Assembly: GCF_008831285.2 (NCBI RefSeq)
Contig: NW_022204507.1
Location: 3,759,017-3,823,016 of the forward strand
Direction of reading: 5' to 3'
DNA from: Nymphaea colorata
Lineage: Eukaryota > Streptophyta > Magnoliopsida > Nymphaeales > Nymphaeaceae
Length of the DNA: 64,000 nucleotides
The position numbers and the translations under genes are program-made. A model generated the notes under the pieces. It ran no database searches and was not told the DNA's origin. It saw only the letters and a program-made list of their open reading frames with translations. Below are positions 31,681 through 44,251 of this stretch, piece after piece (the first letter of the stretch is position 1; each line of letters opens with the position of its first letter).

Positions 31681-33161
31681 AATTTTCTACAAACAAGTGC
31701 AGCTCAAATTTCATTATAAATCTTTTGAAACTATCTGAATTTTTCAAAGTTCGTTGTGTCTTTACATGCTCAAGGATATTGTTCAATGTTCCACATTTTT
31801 ATCTGGTGGCATAGAATGCGTAATGATATATCTAGTTATTTGTTGTGTCCATTAAATAACGTTATGACAGAGTATAGATGATAAATATACAGTTAGAAAG
31901 ATTGTAGTTTCCAGCTGGGATGTAACATGTACCCTTGAACCATTATAAGCTTGATAGATTCTGCCAACAATTACAAAATGTGTAATAATCTTTGACTTTT
32001 GGATAGATTATTTGTTTATGCTTTAAAAAAAATGTGCATGCACTAGAAACAAGGTTTCCAGCCTCTGAACATGTCTGCGATTATGGATTTTTCCAAAAGC
32101 CTTAATTTTTGCAGGAATGTGCAATAATCCAAACTGATTCAGACTATCACTTCCAAAATATGCTACTTAGCTTCATATTCGTGACATTCCCAGTCAAATG
32201 ATTAACTTCATGTTTAAACTCATAATCTCTGGATTCTTAGTTGTTGATATTGTTCACCCCACTTGGGAGCAACAAGCACAGAACAAGTCATTTGGTGCTT
32301 AATTAGTTTCCAATATGAAACACTGCCAAGGTAGAGATTATTATTGTAGTTGGCATACCATGATATCTATCGTGTGGATATGGGCCCCGAAACATATTAC
32401 AATATTAAACGTTAGATCACCTGAACTCGACGTGTGGGTAAAATAAACTAAGCGCTAGTGCCGCATGTAACTAGAAGGATTTTGAGATATGATGTGGATT
32501 GGTTGACATGTGATGAGAAAACAAAAATGCTTGCTCTTGGCAGATTGAATCCAACTAAGGCATGGGTTTGACAAATATTAACCAAAATGCCTACACAATT
32601 ATGATCTTTTGTTTTCCAGGTAAAAGACCCAACTAAGGCCTGGGTTTGATGAATATTCGTGAACTAAATTACATCATTCTTGGCGGATTGAATCCAATCT
32701 TATATTTTATAATAGCTGTACTTCTTTTCATTGACCAATCAAAATGAACTTTTAACTTTAATATATTTTGACATTAATTTTGTCATATTCGTGCCCCCAA
32801 TCTGCTCTTCGTGTAATTATTTATAAATTATGCTACCAAATGGTACGTCTCCATGACTTTTTTTTTTTTTTGGAGGCGTTAGGCTGGCATGAAGATTCAT
32901 AAGAATTTAGCCAGTACTGCAAGCACATCAGCATACCCGTTCGTTACGTGTCTCTGCAACGAAATTAATTAAGTGTTCATATTTCGAGGTCCAAAGCGAT
33001 AAAAAAAGAATAGTATAAATGAATAAGGATATGAAATAAAACCAAATAACCTTTAAAATAATATTATTTAAACTAAAAACCAACATTAACTAATAGGCGG
33101 CAAACTTGTTGGTCACAAAAATTGATTTGGCATGCTTGAGCAGGGCGATTCAAACAACGAT

Positions 33162-33205
<44 letters not shown>

Positions 33206-33242
33206 GCATATTTTCAGGTGAGGAAAATTTACATCAGGAAAA

Positions 33243-33452
33243 GAAGTTCAAGGCCCCTTCACCATTCTCTCAAACTAAGGTCTTAAGCTGTGTCCATACC
33301 AGCGATAACAAGGGTGTACCCTACAACTTTACGTATTGCACCCCACTACATAAGGCATGAGGGCATAATGCTCATGAGAATCAAACTAGAGAGTTGCCGC
33401 TTTATAAGTCTTTGGCCTGACAAGGTACGCTATAGCTATTGAGAAAGAATTG
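33243..33452 (-). mobile_element. tRNA-derived SINE-like element (copy B)
   Basis: The counterpart of 7,140-7,345. The minus strand again shows the tagcgtaccttgtcagg A-box region and a gtttgattct B-box, plus the atgccttatgtagtgggg body. Both boxes carry substitutions. Confidence 0.5.
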
Positions 33453-33682
33453 CATATATATTAACTAGGATGATGGAAATGACAATTTTATATACCACAA
33501 ATAACAATCATATATATATATATATATATTTATATTGAGGTATGGCCATGCTTATTTCTGTTCATAGGTGACCTCCTTGACAATGTCAAACTTTGGAGGC
33601 ATAAGCCCCTTGACATGAAAGTGCCCACAGTTTTTGTGGTATTGACTTCATGCACTAAACGTGCAAAGCAGTTTACTGTTAG

Positions 33683-33714
<32 letters not shown>

Positions 33715-34047
33715 GCAAAAAACACAACACAACCTCTGTGGTTGGATAGACAGGCGCTGGCTCGAAGGGATTTTAGGACCACAAATATTGAACAGGGATC
33801 AAAACTTGTTCACCGCAACCATGCATAACAAAGAAGCTCAGGTGGTGGAGTTAACAGGTATAATCATCTGTCTGCTCACTCCATTATGTGTTAGTGGCCT
33901 ATAGCTAGCTACTCCTATATCTTCATCACCTTTGCCATCACCATTTCACCTTGTGAATTCTCCTTCATCATCATCTTCTTCTTCTTCTTCTTGTTCAACA
34001 TCTCTGGCTAGTGGTGGGTTCAAATATTTTGCGGACCAGTTTTGCAG

Positions 34048-34152
34048 TTGATCTCAATCTCAATCCCAACAATGACATCTGCAGGCAAGATCCTTCAGTA
34101 GTTATTGACTATCCCGGAGGAGGTGCCCCATGCAGCACCAGGACTTGTGTAG
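34048..34152 (+). pseudogene. 105-nt exon-like block, copy B
   Basis: Same acceptor (agttttgcag), donor (tgtgtag|gtaagc), length and open frame as 7,864-7,968. Differences from A are mostly single-base substitutions, with no indel. The product is not recognised. Confidence 0.4.
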
Positions 34153-34405
34153 GTAAGCGAGCAAATCTGGTTATATGCATAGACCAGTAAACAAATGCAT
34201 TGTGCATAGGATCTTGTGCATGCCAAGTACCCCCAAAATGTGGGTGAGGGGCCCAATACAAGTGGGTCATGGTACACTTGGCTTTTTTTAAAAGGCTGTA
34301 CACCATGCACGTAACTAGATTTTGGTAAGTAAATCAAACTTTTATTTCGGTTTCAAGAACAAAACGTGCACTGTTTCTACAAAAATGTTAGACATAAGAA
34401 AATTG

Positions 34406-34822
34406 AATGGTGACTCCAACTTTTTATTGTCATCCTCATTTAAGTGGAACCAGGGACGGAGGGCCTGCCTGGGCCATGGCCTCACCCCAGCAAATTGAAA
34501 AAAAAAAAACATAGAAAAAATTGAAAACTTTTAGTTGTGCCTTGTATTGTTTGGATTCGGGTTCAGTTTGGCCCCACCCGGATCCGCAGGTTGGACTGTT
34601 TGGCCCACTCCTAAAAAAATCTTAGTTCTGCCCCTGGAAGAGCCATTCGATCTATCATGATAGATGGTTAAGAAAAAACAATGAAAAATGGTGATAGACT
34701 TTTTGTCATTTAGTATTAAATTTCATCTTTTTCTTCTTGTTTTTCTCTCAACCATATATATGCATTAGATGGACGGCCTTGGTTAGATAGCAGGGTGACT
34801 ATAAATAGCTAGAGTCATCATT
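34406..34822. mobile_element. GGTGACTC-family MITE, copy B, split by a hAT-like MITE
   Basis: Left end AATGGTGACTCCAAC, right end TAGAGTCATCATT. It matches 8,288-8,509 once the 186-bp insertion at 34,451-34,636 is removed. Confidence 0.7.
34451..34636. mobile_element. hAT-like MITE present in copy B only
   Basis: 186 bp, CAGGGACGGAGGGCC at the left and CTTAGTTCTGCCCCTG at the right. The interior is AT-rich with a gccatggcc motif near the left end. It closely matches the right end of the 2.5-kb element at 20,546-23,094. Copy A has an uninterrupted site near 8,325. Flanking octamers (agtggaac, gaagagcc) do not form a clear duplication. Confidence 0.7.
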
Positions 34823-34836
34823 TGCTCACTCGCTCA

Positions 34837-34895
<59 letters not shown>
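34837..34895. repeat. Compound CT-AT microsatellite
   Basis: At the same position as the tract at 8,533 in copy A but much shorter. Confidence 0.95.
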
Positions 34896-34897
<2 letters not shown>

Positions 34898-36947
34898 TTG
34901 GCAAAAACGAGACCACTTGGGTAAGAGGGAAAAAACAAACCCATCAAATTAATTATTAAAATATTTGCTTTTACAATCTCACCTTACAAGTATGATCTTA
35001 AAGAATAATTTTCAGAGCAACAAATAATTTTTTCTTGCTTAAATAATGTTTCTTAATCATAAAAAAATGAACAACTCTTATAACATCAAAATTTTGGTAA
35101 TGGAAAGATTAATTTTAGAAAAGAAAGTCTGGAACTAAAGCATGATTTATATTAAACTAGTGTTTATAAACACACTAGAAGGTTCATTTTTTGTTTAAAA
35201 CACTTTTTAACACAAATTTAAGAGGCTTGGCTTTTATCACTTACCCAAATGGACAAGTACCTACCAATCATTCATATATATATATATATGTGTGTGTGTG
35301 TTGGGGGGGGGGGTGTGTGGAACCACAACGATCCACCCCTTGTAGTGTATGGACACCTTCTTAGAAGGTAGTTTTAAAGTACAAATCAATTTCTGTGAAT
35401 GCCAAAAGAAAAATCCTTGAATTTCAGCACATAATTAAACAAGATTAGAAACATTAGTTAATCTACCTCAATTATGGATGATAGGTATTCATAGCTACAC
35501 AGTCTGCCATCTTGAGTCCGTAACACAGCCCCCATCCTCGGTGACCAGGTCCATTAAGTAAATGGATTGGGCAACACCCAGGTTTATTGGGCCCAAGGAT
35601 CGATTTCTCAACATAGTCCAGACCAGTAACCAACCAAGCCCCTCACTATCGAGGGTCAAGCACAAGGTTCGATTGTAGTTTAAACTGGCACGTGAGAGAA
35701 AATAAGATCCAGTCATTAACTGGATTCGGTTGTCTTAGGTAGTTAGAAACCTAAATCAAGATTTGATCAGAGTGAAATTCTTTGCCATTTTACAGTAAAT
35801 ACATAGGATTTAAAGTTACTTGAACCCAATTTTGAGCTGATCGAACTCCAAGTACGTACTGCAAAATCAACTCCAACGTACAACCAATTCGGACCCAATT
35901 AGGCTGGACTCAAGAAAACTCGATAGAATCCCACCGCTCTTCTCCTGTTCCACCCCAGCCTGCCTGGGTGATTTCACTTGTATCTATCGTCTAACTTTAT
36001 GCTAAAATCAATTTAAGAGTCCTTAATTCAGCATGCAAGAAAGGCGTACTTAATAGTTCTGTATCCAAAACAGCTGAAGCAAGACATGAAAAATATGCAA
36101 CTCTTGGGATCGGACAGGTTGGCAACGAGAACAATTTGTAAACTGCTTTATGAATACGTTTTAAAGATTGAGACAGATTTATGATACACATTTGTTGTAA
36201 TGTTCATGAGTCTCTTCAAAGATTTTTTGGGCATATTCATAGAATACTTATAAGCTGTTTCTTTTGTCAAATGGGCCTTTAGGTTAACAATCCTACATAT
36301 ACATGGCCCCTTTTGGCCTTGGAAGAATTAGAAACAACTTGAAACGCAACTAGCATAAGCAAAATAATAATGTCATGACATGGAAAGGACAGCGATAAGG
36401 AAATATGTTGGCTGTTGTAGTAATGTGAAAAAATTTTAGGATATTTATGGTTCATTTGGTATATCTGATCATATTTCTGTTCAAATAAAACACTCTGTCA
36501 TCCGAGAAAGGGAGAAAAAGGCCTTAGCCACATAAACAGGAAGAAGAAACGTTAGCTTAGATATGTAGACCTTGTGATGATTTGTTTTGTAAAGTAATCA
36601 GTTTAATTTCGTTTCTCATCTATCAAATTAATTACAAATAAAGCATACATACATAGGAAGTTGAACGTTTTGCTCTCAGTTCAAAAGTTTATAGTTCTAG
36701 TATTTCAGCAGAAAAAATAAAAAATAAAATAAAAATTAAAAATTTCCAAAACCAATCCATGTTTTGAAAATAGACTCATATTCTTTACTTGCCCACTCCA
36801 CCATGTTAGGGCCTAGTTTTTAGGCTGACCTGGCAGCCAAACGAACAGTTAAATCCCTATTTAGCTATTTCAGATGGACTTTGATTAACCATCTGATATG
36901 TGTATATACGCCCAATTTTCCTAACGTTTTCGAGCTTGTGAATTCAG

Positions 36948-37075
36948 ATTCTAACTGACCAAGCTCTACAGAGAGGTTGGATGACATTTGCTCTCTTCAA
37001 AAAGATTTCAGAATTAAATGTAAGAATCCAAAACAGGAGGACGCAGATGCCGATCCTTGATCTTCCTCATGGCAC
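36948..37075 (+). pseudogene. 128-nt exon-like block, copy B
   Basis: Same length and splice signals as 11,177-11,304. It contains an in-frame stop near its 5' end and another before the SSS motif, so this copy is disabled if the frame is right. Confidence 0.4.
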
Positions 37076-37499
37076 GTAAGCATGTCATTAATATGAATTC
37101 TCCCAACGCACCTCTCCTGCTTTAACACTTCATTTTGCAAATATTATTAATTTCTGCCTTTCCTGCATCATGTAGGGTTTCTCTGGACAGGGCTCTTAGA
37201 GATGGAGAAGATGAACTAACAATCTAACTGGATTACACAAACTCGAGGTTTTAAACAGAGCACGTATCATGAGCATAGTTCACTTATACTACAAAGATGA
37301 ATGGTAGAAATATCACTGTAGATTTCTCAATATATAGCCACCAGGATCTTAGTGTGAACAACCAAATCAAGGAGACAACTAACCACGGTTAATAAGTTGA
37401 AGTTCCTTATATTGAATTTTCTAGGCAAGTAAAGAGGGAAAAAATCGACTCAAATAACTGTATTTAGCTCATTAACTAGTCGCCCCACTAGCAACTGTG

Positions 37500-37680
37500 C
37501 TCTTTAGGACAGTTAACTCAACCACAATCTTTTTGATGTGGGATTTCCTCAATGGGGGCTGTTTGTGTTGCTGCCCAACGGAATTCCTCCACCAAGTCTT
37601 GGATAGCCATCTCAGAGGCATCCATTCTTGCTCCCAAGCCATCACTGATCTGAAGACTCGATTGACTCCACTTGGTTGAT
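37500..37680 (-). pseudogene. Possible HSBP-like fragment, copy B (antisense)
   Basis: The minus frame contains ISDGLGARMDASEMAIQDLV, parallel to 11,746-11,937. The same caution applies: a short coiled-coil-like match, no complete gene. Confidence 0.25.
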
Positions 37681-38041
37681 GAGGAACCAAACAATTCAGG
37701 TTGAGCATGAGTATTTCACAAGAGGCAGCTTGGATTACTACATGGGGCTAAAAAACGGCTGCCCATGAGATTTTCTGCTGTTACTCAATGTTTCCACAGA
37801 AATTATTGACTTGAAGTAATACTTGGTTATTTGCTTATTTTATTTTTTTGGAACAGGGGGAGGAGCGGTAAGGCATGCAGGTGACGTTAGGATAAGAATG
37901 CAACATAGTTGGGATGATGTGTGTAAAACTTCATGCTTGTTTTGCTTAATTGCACTTCTGCTTCCAAAAGTTTTGGAATTTCATATTTCGTATTATCCAT
38001 TGCAGGGAGGTGTACAACAACAGATATGGATTTGCCAATTT

Positions 38042-38572
38042 GAAAAGTGAAGAGTTTCAAATAAGGATAGATATCGGGTCGAGTACAAGATAAACATGAA
38101 GTTGATGGTCAGGCCCTGGCTCAATAACTAAGCAGAACAGGCTTGGACTGCCAATAAAGGCCTTGGGTCAGCCCAAGCACGGCTTTGTCAAGCCTTGGTC
38201 CAGCCTAATGCTATTCCAGATCCGGTTCACCCACATTCATTTAGGTGAGAGCCAGCTTGCTCGGACCTTACCCAACCCTTTGATATCCCCAGGTTGGGTT
38301 AAACTGTTGATGCACCTCTTTGACCAACTCCAATGATGTCATTGATCGATTCCTCAACAATGCGAAACTGCAGATGCTGGACTGTAGATGGTCCGTGTTG
38401 GCCTGCAGTTTGAGAGTGAGATCAAGCTGGGAGCTACTTTGTCAAACCCTGAATGAAATGTAAAATCAAGTGGAAACTGAAAGAAACCTGTAAGCACATC
38501 TGCGTCTTTTGAAATGGGCGATTGGCGATGAATTGGCTAAATCATGCTTCATTCCGAATCACTTGAATAAAG
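38042..38572. other. Unique sequence after unit B
   Basis: A GC-richer piece (about 38,100-38,290) full of 'cagccca' / 'ggcttgg' words, possibly an old repeat. No gene is seen. Confidence 0.35.
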
Positions 38573-38584
38573 ATTGGCTGATTG

Positions 38585-38807
38585 CCTCAAGGCACATAGG
38601 GCAACTGGGCTGCAAGGCAGTTCATATGCAAGGAATTCAAGGTTTGAATCTTGTGGCCGCTGTCACATTCTAGTGTGTTATTTCTCTTGTCTGCAAACCA
38701 TGGCAAGAACAACATTCGAGTTGAACGATGTACAGTACATCCACCTTGGTGTTTTTATGAAGAAGAGAGTTTCTTCTAAGTAAACATAAATAAATAAATA
38801 AATAAAT
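38585..38807 (+). mobile_element. tRNA-derived SINE with (AAAT)n tail
   Basis: A-box TAGGGCAACTGG (38,598-38,609) and B-box GGTTTGAATCT (38,641-38,651) are spaced as in tRNA genes. About 130 bp of body follows, then a tail of AAAT repeats (about 38,785-38,807). Imperfect direct repeats flank it: attggctgattg (38,573-38,584) and attagccgattt (38,808-38,819). Together these are the expected parts of a SINE inserted by target-primed reverse transcription. Mutations in the boxes suggest it is old and silent. Confidence 0.75.
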
Positions 38808-38984
38808 ATTAGCCGATTTGTATAACACTTTGGATCAACCCAAGCCAAGCCCCTACAATTCAAGTCGGCTGATTCCAACCAACTTTTACAAGAGAAAAAC
38901 AGAATGTGAGAGTATGAAGAATTAAACTACCATTAAGGCGGATTGATAAGTATTACAATAGGCAATTCCTATTTATCAAGAATG

Positions 38985-39160
38985 ATGCAGGAACATGTGG
39001 GCTTCTCTGGGCAATTGCCCACACAGGCACACAAAAATTATTAGTTTACTTGCTAAAGCTCCGTAGCTATTTTGCTGATTCGCATATGGCATCCCTCGGC
39101 CACCGATTTTTTGAAGGGCCTGCCTGTCAGCACTGAATATCTAGCTTTGCCACCGACGAG
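38985..39160. mobile_element. Degenerate copy of the TGGCAGAG-type MITE
   Basis: The right end reads 'ctagctttgccaccga' and the interior 'caattgcccacacaggc', both alignable with the MITE at 44,053-44,243 ('caattacccacaccagc'). The left end is not clear. Confidence 0.4.
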
Positions 39161-40064
39161 TAACTGTGTTTTGTGGCAACCCATTCAAACTGCGAACCGA
39201 TGAGGTCAGTCCTTTTCCTTTGGAAAAACTGTGGAGTCAATGGCTGCTCATCGTGTTTGACAAGTCCTGGATTTCTCAAAACGCAATCAGGGCAGGCCCG
39301 TCCAAGAAACTGGGCTCGATCCATCGACGTCCAGCCGTGCTCTTCAGATGGCCGGACCACCATGTAACTTCTTCTTGATTGATGTTTAATATTTATATGC
39401 TTCCTACTGAGGCATTCTTCTAGGTCATGCACACAGACCTCACGTCGGCTAACAACGCTGGATGCAATGGTTTAGGCTACTTGTCAAACAAAGAAAAATG
39501 TGACCCATGGATGCAAAGGAAATCTGACACAAGAATATTCCATGCATTTCTCTCTCTCTAATAGCCCACATCGTCCATTAATCTTCCTACCATCCTTAAG
39601 AGCTGTTTTAGAATAAAGAAACAAATCAGGCTAAATCAGAAAGCGAAAGAGAGACAGAGAGAGAAAGGGTGGCGACAGTTGCTCATGAAGAGGCAGTGAG
39701 TGGAGAGCGTTCAGCTGAGTTCGGGTAGATTGAGTTGAATGCCCAGTCAAGGGTACCCAAAGTACATACCCAAGAGTAAGCAGACATTTTAGTAATTTTC
39801 AAAAGGTATGTCTTTTATAGTTTTTTTTTTTAACTTCCACTTTTGTCTTCCCAATTTTTTTTTTCGTTGTAAATTGGGACTATTTTCATCATAACCAGTT
39901 CAAAAAATTTTTTTGCATTTGTATGACACATATATAACCAGGTTTAGAGTTCAGGTGGACATGGGACAACATGAACATATTTGTATTAATGTAACAGCCA
40001 TAATGAAAGGAGAGTACCCAGTCCAAGAAAAGGTATTATAGAAAAGACATATCTTCAAAGAAGA

Positions 40065-40119
<55 letters not shown>

Positions 40120-42285
40120 TGTATGTATGAAAGAATTAACATGTCTAAAATAAACATCATTTTATTAACAAATTCAAAAGTACCCCAACCCCATCTTTTT
40201 TCCACTGCATACTTGTGCGTTCGGATGTGCACACAACTCAATCTCATATCGGGGCTTCGGGTCTGCAGGCGGTGGAGAGAAGAAATTGCACTTTGGCCAC
40301 CATTATTGTCATGGGATATCGCATGTTGATTTCTCAATCGATGCGATGCTGTGGATGAGATATCACTTTAAAAAATCTGGAATTGGATCTCGAATTGATG
40401 GACTAGCATTTGCTTATCCATCTATAGGAACAAGTTTTCTCAGACATCTTAGACTTAACTTCTTGCTTAGGTGGGCATCCGATATACTTCTGCTGACGTA
40501 TGTGGAGGGCTACATATCTATATGATCCAATATATTGCATGCCCCAAGGTCTGATTTGTATAGGTTAAAAGTGAAAACTGGAAGGACTGCACCTTCTTAG
40601 GCACGAAGTAACATAAAGCACCCATCTAAATAGATCTTTTTTCTCTTCTTCATGGTACGTAGTTATTATGTGTCCTGTTTTGTCATCTTCTGGTTTTCAA
40701 TCTTTTTCATTGGAGGAAAGAGATCCAGGGAAATTGTGTATAGTCACTCACGCTCGGTTAGACTTCTGCTAAGCATCCCAAATTTTGTCTACCTATTTAG
40801 TGGTTGTTCTTATTATGAAAACTGTATGAATGTCCCTGCTTCCAAATGACTCCTTAAAAGTAATGGAGCCGCATTGCGGATTTTGTAAGCAATTTCCCGT
40901 ACCAGTCATTGATACTTCTTTTTTTTTTCAATTTTTTTATATACCTTAAAGTTGAAAGTTAAACTAATACTACCCCCCAGTCAGAAATTTGGCTTTGCTA
41001 CTACCCCTTTAGGGTTCTATTTTTCTTCAGATTGATCTCTAGCTGAAAACCATTTTGGTGATTTTTGGACTCTGGTAGATTCTCCATCCTACATGCACCA
41101 AACTCCACAAGTTAGTGATGTACTCCATATTTTGGTGATTGATTATAACCTTGCTTAGCTTATCTTGCAATCAAGTTGAGGAGTTACCATGTTCTAAGTT
41201 TAAAATATATAGTTTTCCAGTACCTAACAAAAAATTCTTGCATAATAATGCAATTGCGCTGCATGAACTTCCGGCAGCCACTCCTTGTGAAAACAAAGAG
41301 CTTTTTTGCGTTCGGAAACTGTCGAGGGAGCCCCTCGTTCTATTCATGAGACATCAAATAGGTAATTAAATATACAAATGACAGTAATTAATCCACTTTC
41401 TATGTCATAATTTATAGATACCAAGATTGGACCATCTTGCCAGGGGACTTACGGTGGCTGGTGACATTAGCTAGTGATGTAACAAGTTCTTTTATCATTT
41501 ACCGGGGATTGCATGCAACTTTTTGTGTTTTCTGCATCCTTCTCCACAATCCAAGCAATTTTAAGTAATAGCTTTTGAATATTCTTGTGTTGAAGAATTC
41601 CAATCACCATTTGATCAATAAGAGTGACATCTTAATGTATTCCTTAGGTAACCACAATAAGTGGTGAACATGCTGTAAGAAGGCAAGTATTGAAGCGAAG
41701 TGTGGGTTGCTGTGCACCATTGCCCTGCAACAGTATTGTTGAGACGATGCTGGACCTAGTTGCTGTCACATCATAGTCCCCACATCAGACCCAGGTCGGT
41801 GACTTCACGTGCCCTTGAGCCAAAAAGTCTTGGCTCCACCACTAAAGAAGGGGTTAAGATCATAAGTTGGCGGGCTAGCGTGAAATTATTCATGTCATGA
41901 GGAATCAATTTTTTGAAATGTCATAGTAATTTTGCTTTGCTGGGCCATCCTACTTCCTTTGATGGGATATTCATATGATCCATCTATTGTACAAGTTGAC
42001 TGGAAAGTAAACGAATGTCATCATACTTTAAACTTGTTTAAGGGTAATTAAAATGGCTGATTAACAACGGATTTGCGTGATCATTTCTGAATATTCAAGT
42101 GATTCAAAGATGAACCTCCACGGCTGGATGGTTATTTGTTTGTTTGGTGTCGATAAAAAACATAACAAAAGATGCATTTGCAACAATCAATTGCTTGACC
42201 ATGGTTTTCAATTATGGAATCCAACTTTCATGGCAGGTTTTAACAATACAAAATAACCATCCGAGCACAGAAATAGCTGCCTAAT
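39161..42285. other. Unassigned DNA, 39.2-42.3 kb
   Basis: No recognised gene. There is an AT microsatellite at 40,069-40,117. An open frame at 40,286-40,525 and one at 41,139-41,369, the latter ending at a donor-like caaatag|gtaatt, are unrecognised. Partial MITE ends lie near 40,970-41,010 (cagtcagaaatttggctttgc) and 41,845 (tcttggctccaccact). Confidence 0.35.
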
Positions 42286-42288
42286 TTC

Positions 42289-42335
42289 AACACACACACA
42301 CACTCATATATATATATATATATATATAATATATA
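42289..42335. repeat. CA/AT compound microsatellite
   Basis: CA repeats followed by AT repeats. Confidence 0.95.
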
Positions 42336-43074
42336 TTCCCTGCTTTGTTTGATGCTTCTAGTATGTTTTCTATCTGGGAAGATGCCTAACCCAAAAAATA
42401 ACAAACATTATCTAAGTCTACAGATGACCTTGCTCAATTATATGTGTAAACTAGTCATGATTCATTATTTATTTTCTGACAATGAAATAATAACATTTTA
42501 TTTAGGATTTACCATCACAGAGGCTGATTCTGTTGAATTTCAATGAACATGCAACTGTGGGACACTTGACACAGAATTGGCTCTAGGGATGAAATACCCC
42601 TCTTGTTGAGCGGTAGGATGAAATACTCCTCTTGCTCACTGGACACAAGGGAAGATCTCTATAGAATGTACTTATTTTTTGAATTGGTTCAGTCTTAACA
42701 CAAAAAAAATGGTCGATTGAATGCTAGTTGGGTCTGGCTCATGGCAAACATTGGCCAAAGAAACACTGGATTTATGAGTCATTTGACCCAAATCATGAAA
42801 ATGTTTAATTGATAACATATTTTTTCTGGTCTTATTAAGAAAGAAAAAGATGGCTATTAATTACCAGACCCTTCAAGATTTTATCATCTAGCTAGCCCTA
42901 GTCCAGCTTCATCCACATTTTCTTGTCATTTTGTGCCTTCCCAGCGTGCAACTCAAAATAAAGTTCTTAATTAAATGTTAGAATTAATCATCATTAAAAA
43001 TAATTTCTATTTGAACTACAACTTGAAAACAACTTGGATTTCTATCACCCCATGTATCTAAAATTTATTGCCTT

Positions 43075-43250
43075 CTGCACCAAATTTCCTCCTCCTCCCC
43101 ATGAGACTCTGTCAATTCTTCACATGGAACAACCTCCGAGATAGTAGCAGCTTTATTTCCCTGCTCAATTTTTGCCAGTGCCCTAGACAACTTCTCTTGA
43201 GGCTCTTAATTTTGTTGAACAAATTTGGCCACCTGGTTATTATTCAATCT
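43075..43250 (-). pseudogene. Minus-strand coding-like fragment (unrecognised)
   Basis: The minus strand reads RLNNNQVAKFVQQN*EPQEK, then LSRALAKIEQGNKAATISEV and an acidic ELTESHGEEEE end. The amino acid composition is protein-like (Lys/Glu/Gln-rich, helix-forming) and interrupted by one stop. The family is unknown; it may be a transposon protein or a host gene relic. Confidence 0.3.
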
Positions 43251-43619
43251 CATAAGACAATACTTGAAACTGTAGGAAACTTAATTTGAAGAAAGAAACA
43301 ATCTTGTAAAAGCAGTATGATATCACTTATCGATCCGGCTAACCTATATATGTATGGTAACATATTGTAAATTTATTTTTGTAATGCATTCGCAATTAAA
43401 AAAAAAGTAGCGATAAATTATGATAAAACCAAGAAAAATGTTTCCTATATAAAACAACTTATCACAATATTACACACATTACAAAAATTAACAAATCTTC
43501 ATCTACAGACATAATAATGATAAGATATGATAAACATGATAAAATTTGAGGTCTTAAAGACTTTTACAATAAACTTTTTACTGTTTTTACATCATACTAT
43601 CAAACATTTATAATATGCA

Positions 43620-44045
43620 ACTTATCTATTCATCTTCTTCATCTTCATTATAATATTCAAACTCATTTTGCTTCATTGTCTTCATTCCCTTCAAGTGGAA
43701 TGTCCCCACCTGCATATGCAGGCTCACCTTCTTGAATGTTCAAAAGGAGTAGGCCACTATGAGGCCTCCATCCTTTCACATCAAATTCCTCAGATGATCA
43801 CTGCTGCTCAGAGCATCATAGTCAAAATTCAAAAGAAATTACAAATTCCAAAGAATGGCTACTAACGGTGCTAGAGCCACTCTCAAAAAGCATGTTCCTT
43901 TCTTCCAGAAGCCACAATTCACTTCAAGCCTTCCAAGATAGTCAAACAAATTGAAATATTCATCTCCAAAATATTTTTATCACATGACGAGTGAAAAATA
44001 CAAGTGCCATGTGGTGAAACATGAAGAGGTAATCTGTAACGCAAG
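43620..44045 (-). pseudogene. Second minus-strand coding-like fragment (unrecognised)
   Basis: The minus strand reads DEYFNLFDYLGRLEVNCGFW, then KKGTCFLRVALAPLVAILWN before a stop. Further pieces follow in shifting frames, ending EYYNEDEEDE and a stop near 43,630. The acidic C-terminus and orderly hydrophobic pattern suggest a degraded protein. It may be the same locus as 43,075-43,250. It is interrupted upstream by the MITE at 44,053. Confidence 0.25.
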
Positions 44046-44052
44046 GTGGTCT

Positions 44053-44243
44053 CCAGTGGCAGAGTTACATTGTAGCTGGTGTGTCAATTACCCACACCAG
44101 CCTACAAATTTTGCCTTATTTACATATGTAAACATAATTGACTTTTATTGTTTCTTTTGTTTTTTTCTTTTACATATGAGTGACCCTTCAAGTTTAAAAC
44201 TAAACAGAGTGCCCTTCAATCAGAAATTGCTAGCTCTGCCACC
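44053..44243. mobile_element. MITE with perfect 8-bp target duplication
   Basis: 191 bp, left end CCAGTGGCAGAGTTAC, right end GCTAGCTCTGCCACC (inverted). It is flanked by GGTGGTCT at 44,045-44,052 and again at 44,244-44,251. The 8-bp duplication points to a hAT-type transposase. The interior is AT-rich with no coding capacity. Confidence 0.85.
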
Positions 44244-44251
44244 GGTGGTCT

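Larger units (their letters stand above)
29651..38041 (+). repeat. Segmental duplication unit, copy B
   Basis: About 8.4 kb collinear with 3,652-12,271. Private features are a hAT-like MITE at 34,451-34,636 and about 430 bp at 31,246-31,680 not present in A. Missing relative to A are the MITE at 6,408 and the insertion at 10,508-11,010. The end is at 'gatttgccaattt' (38,041). Confidence 0.85.
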
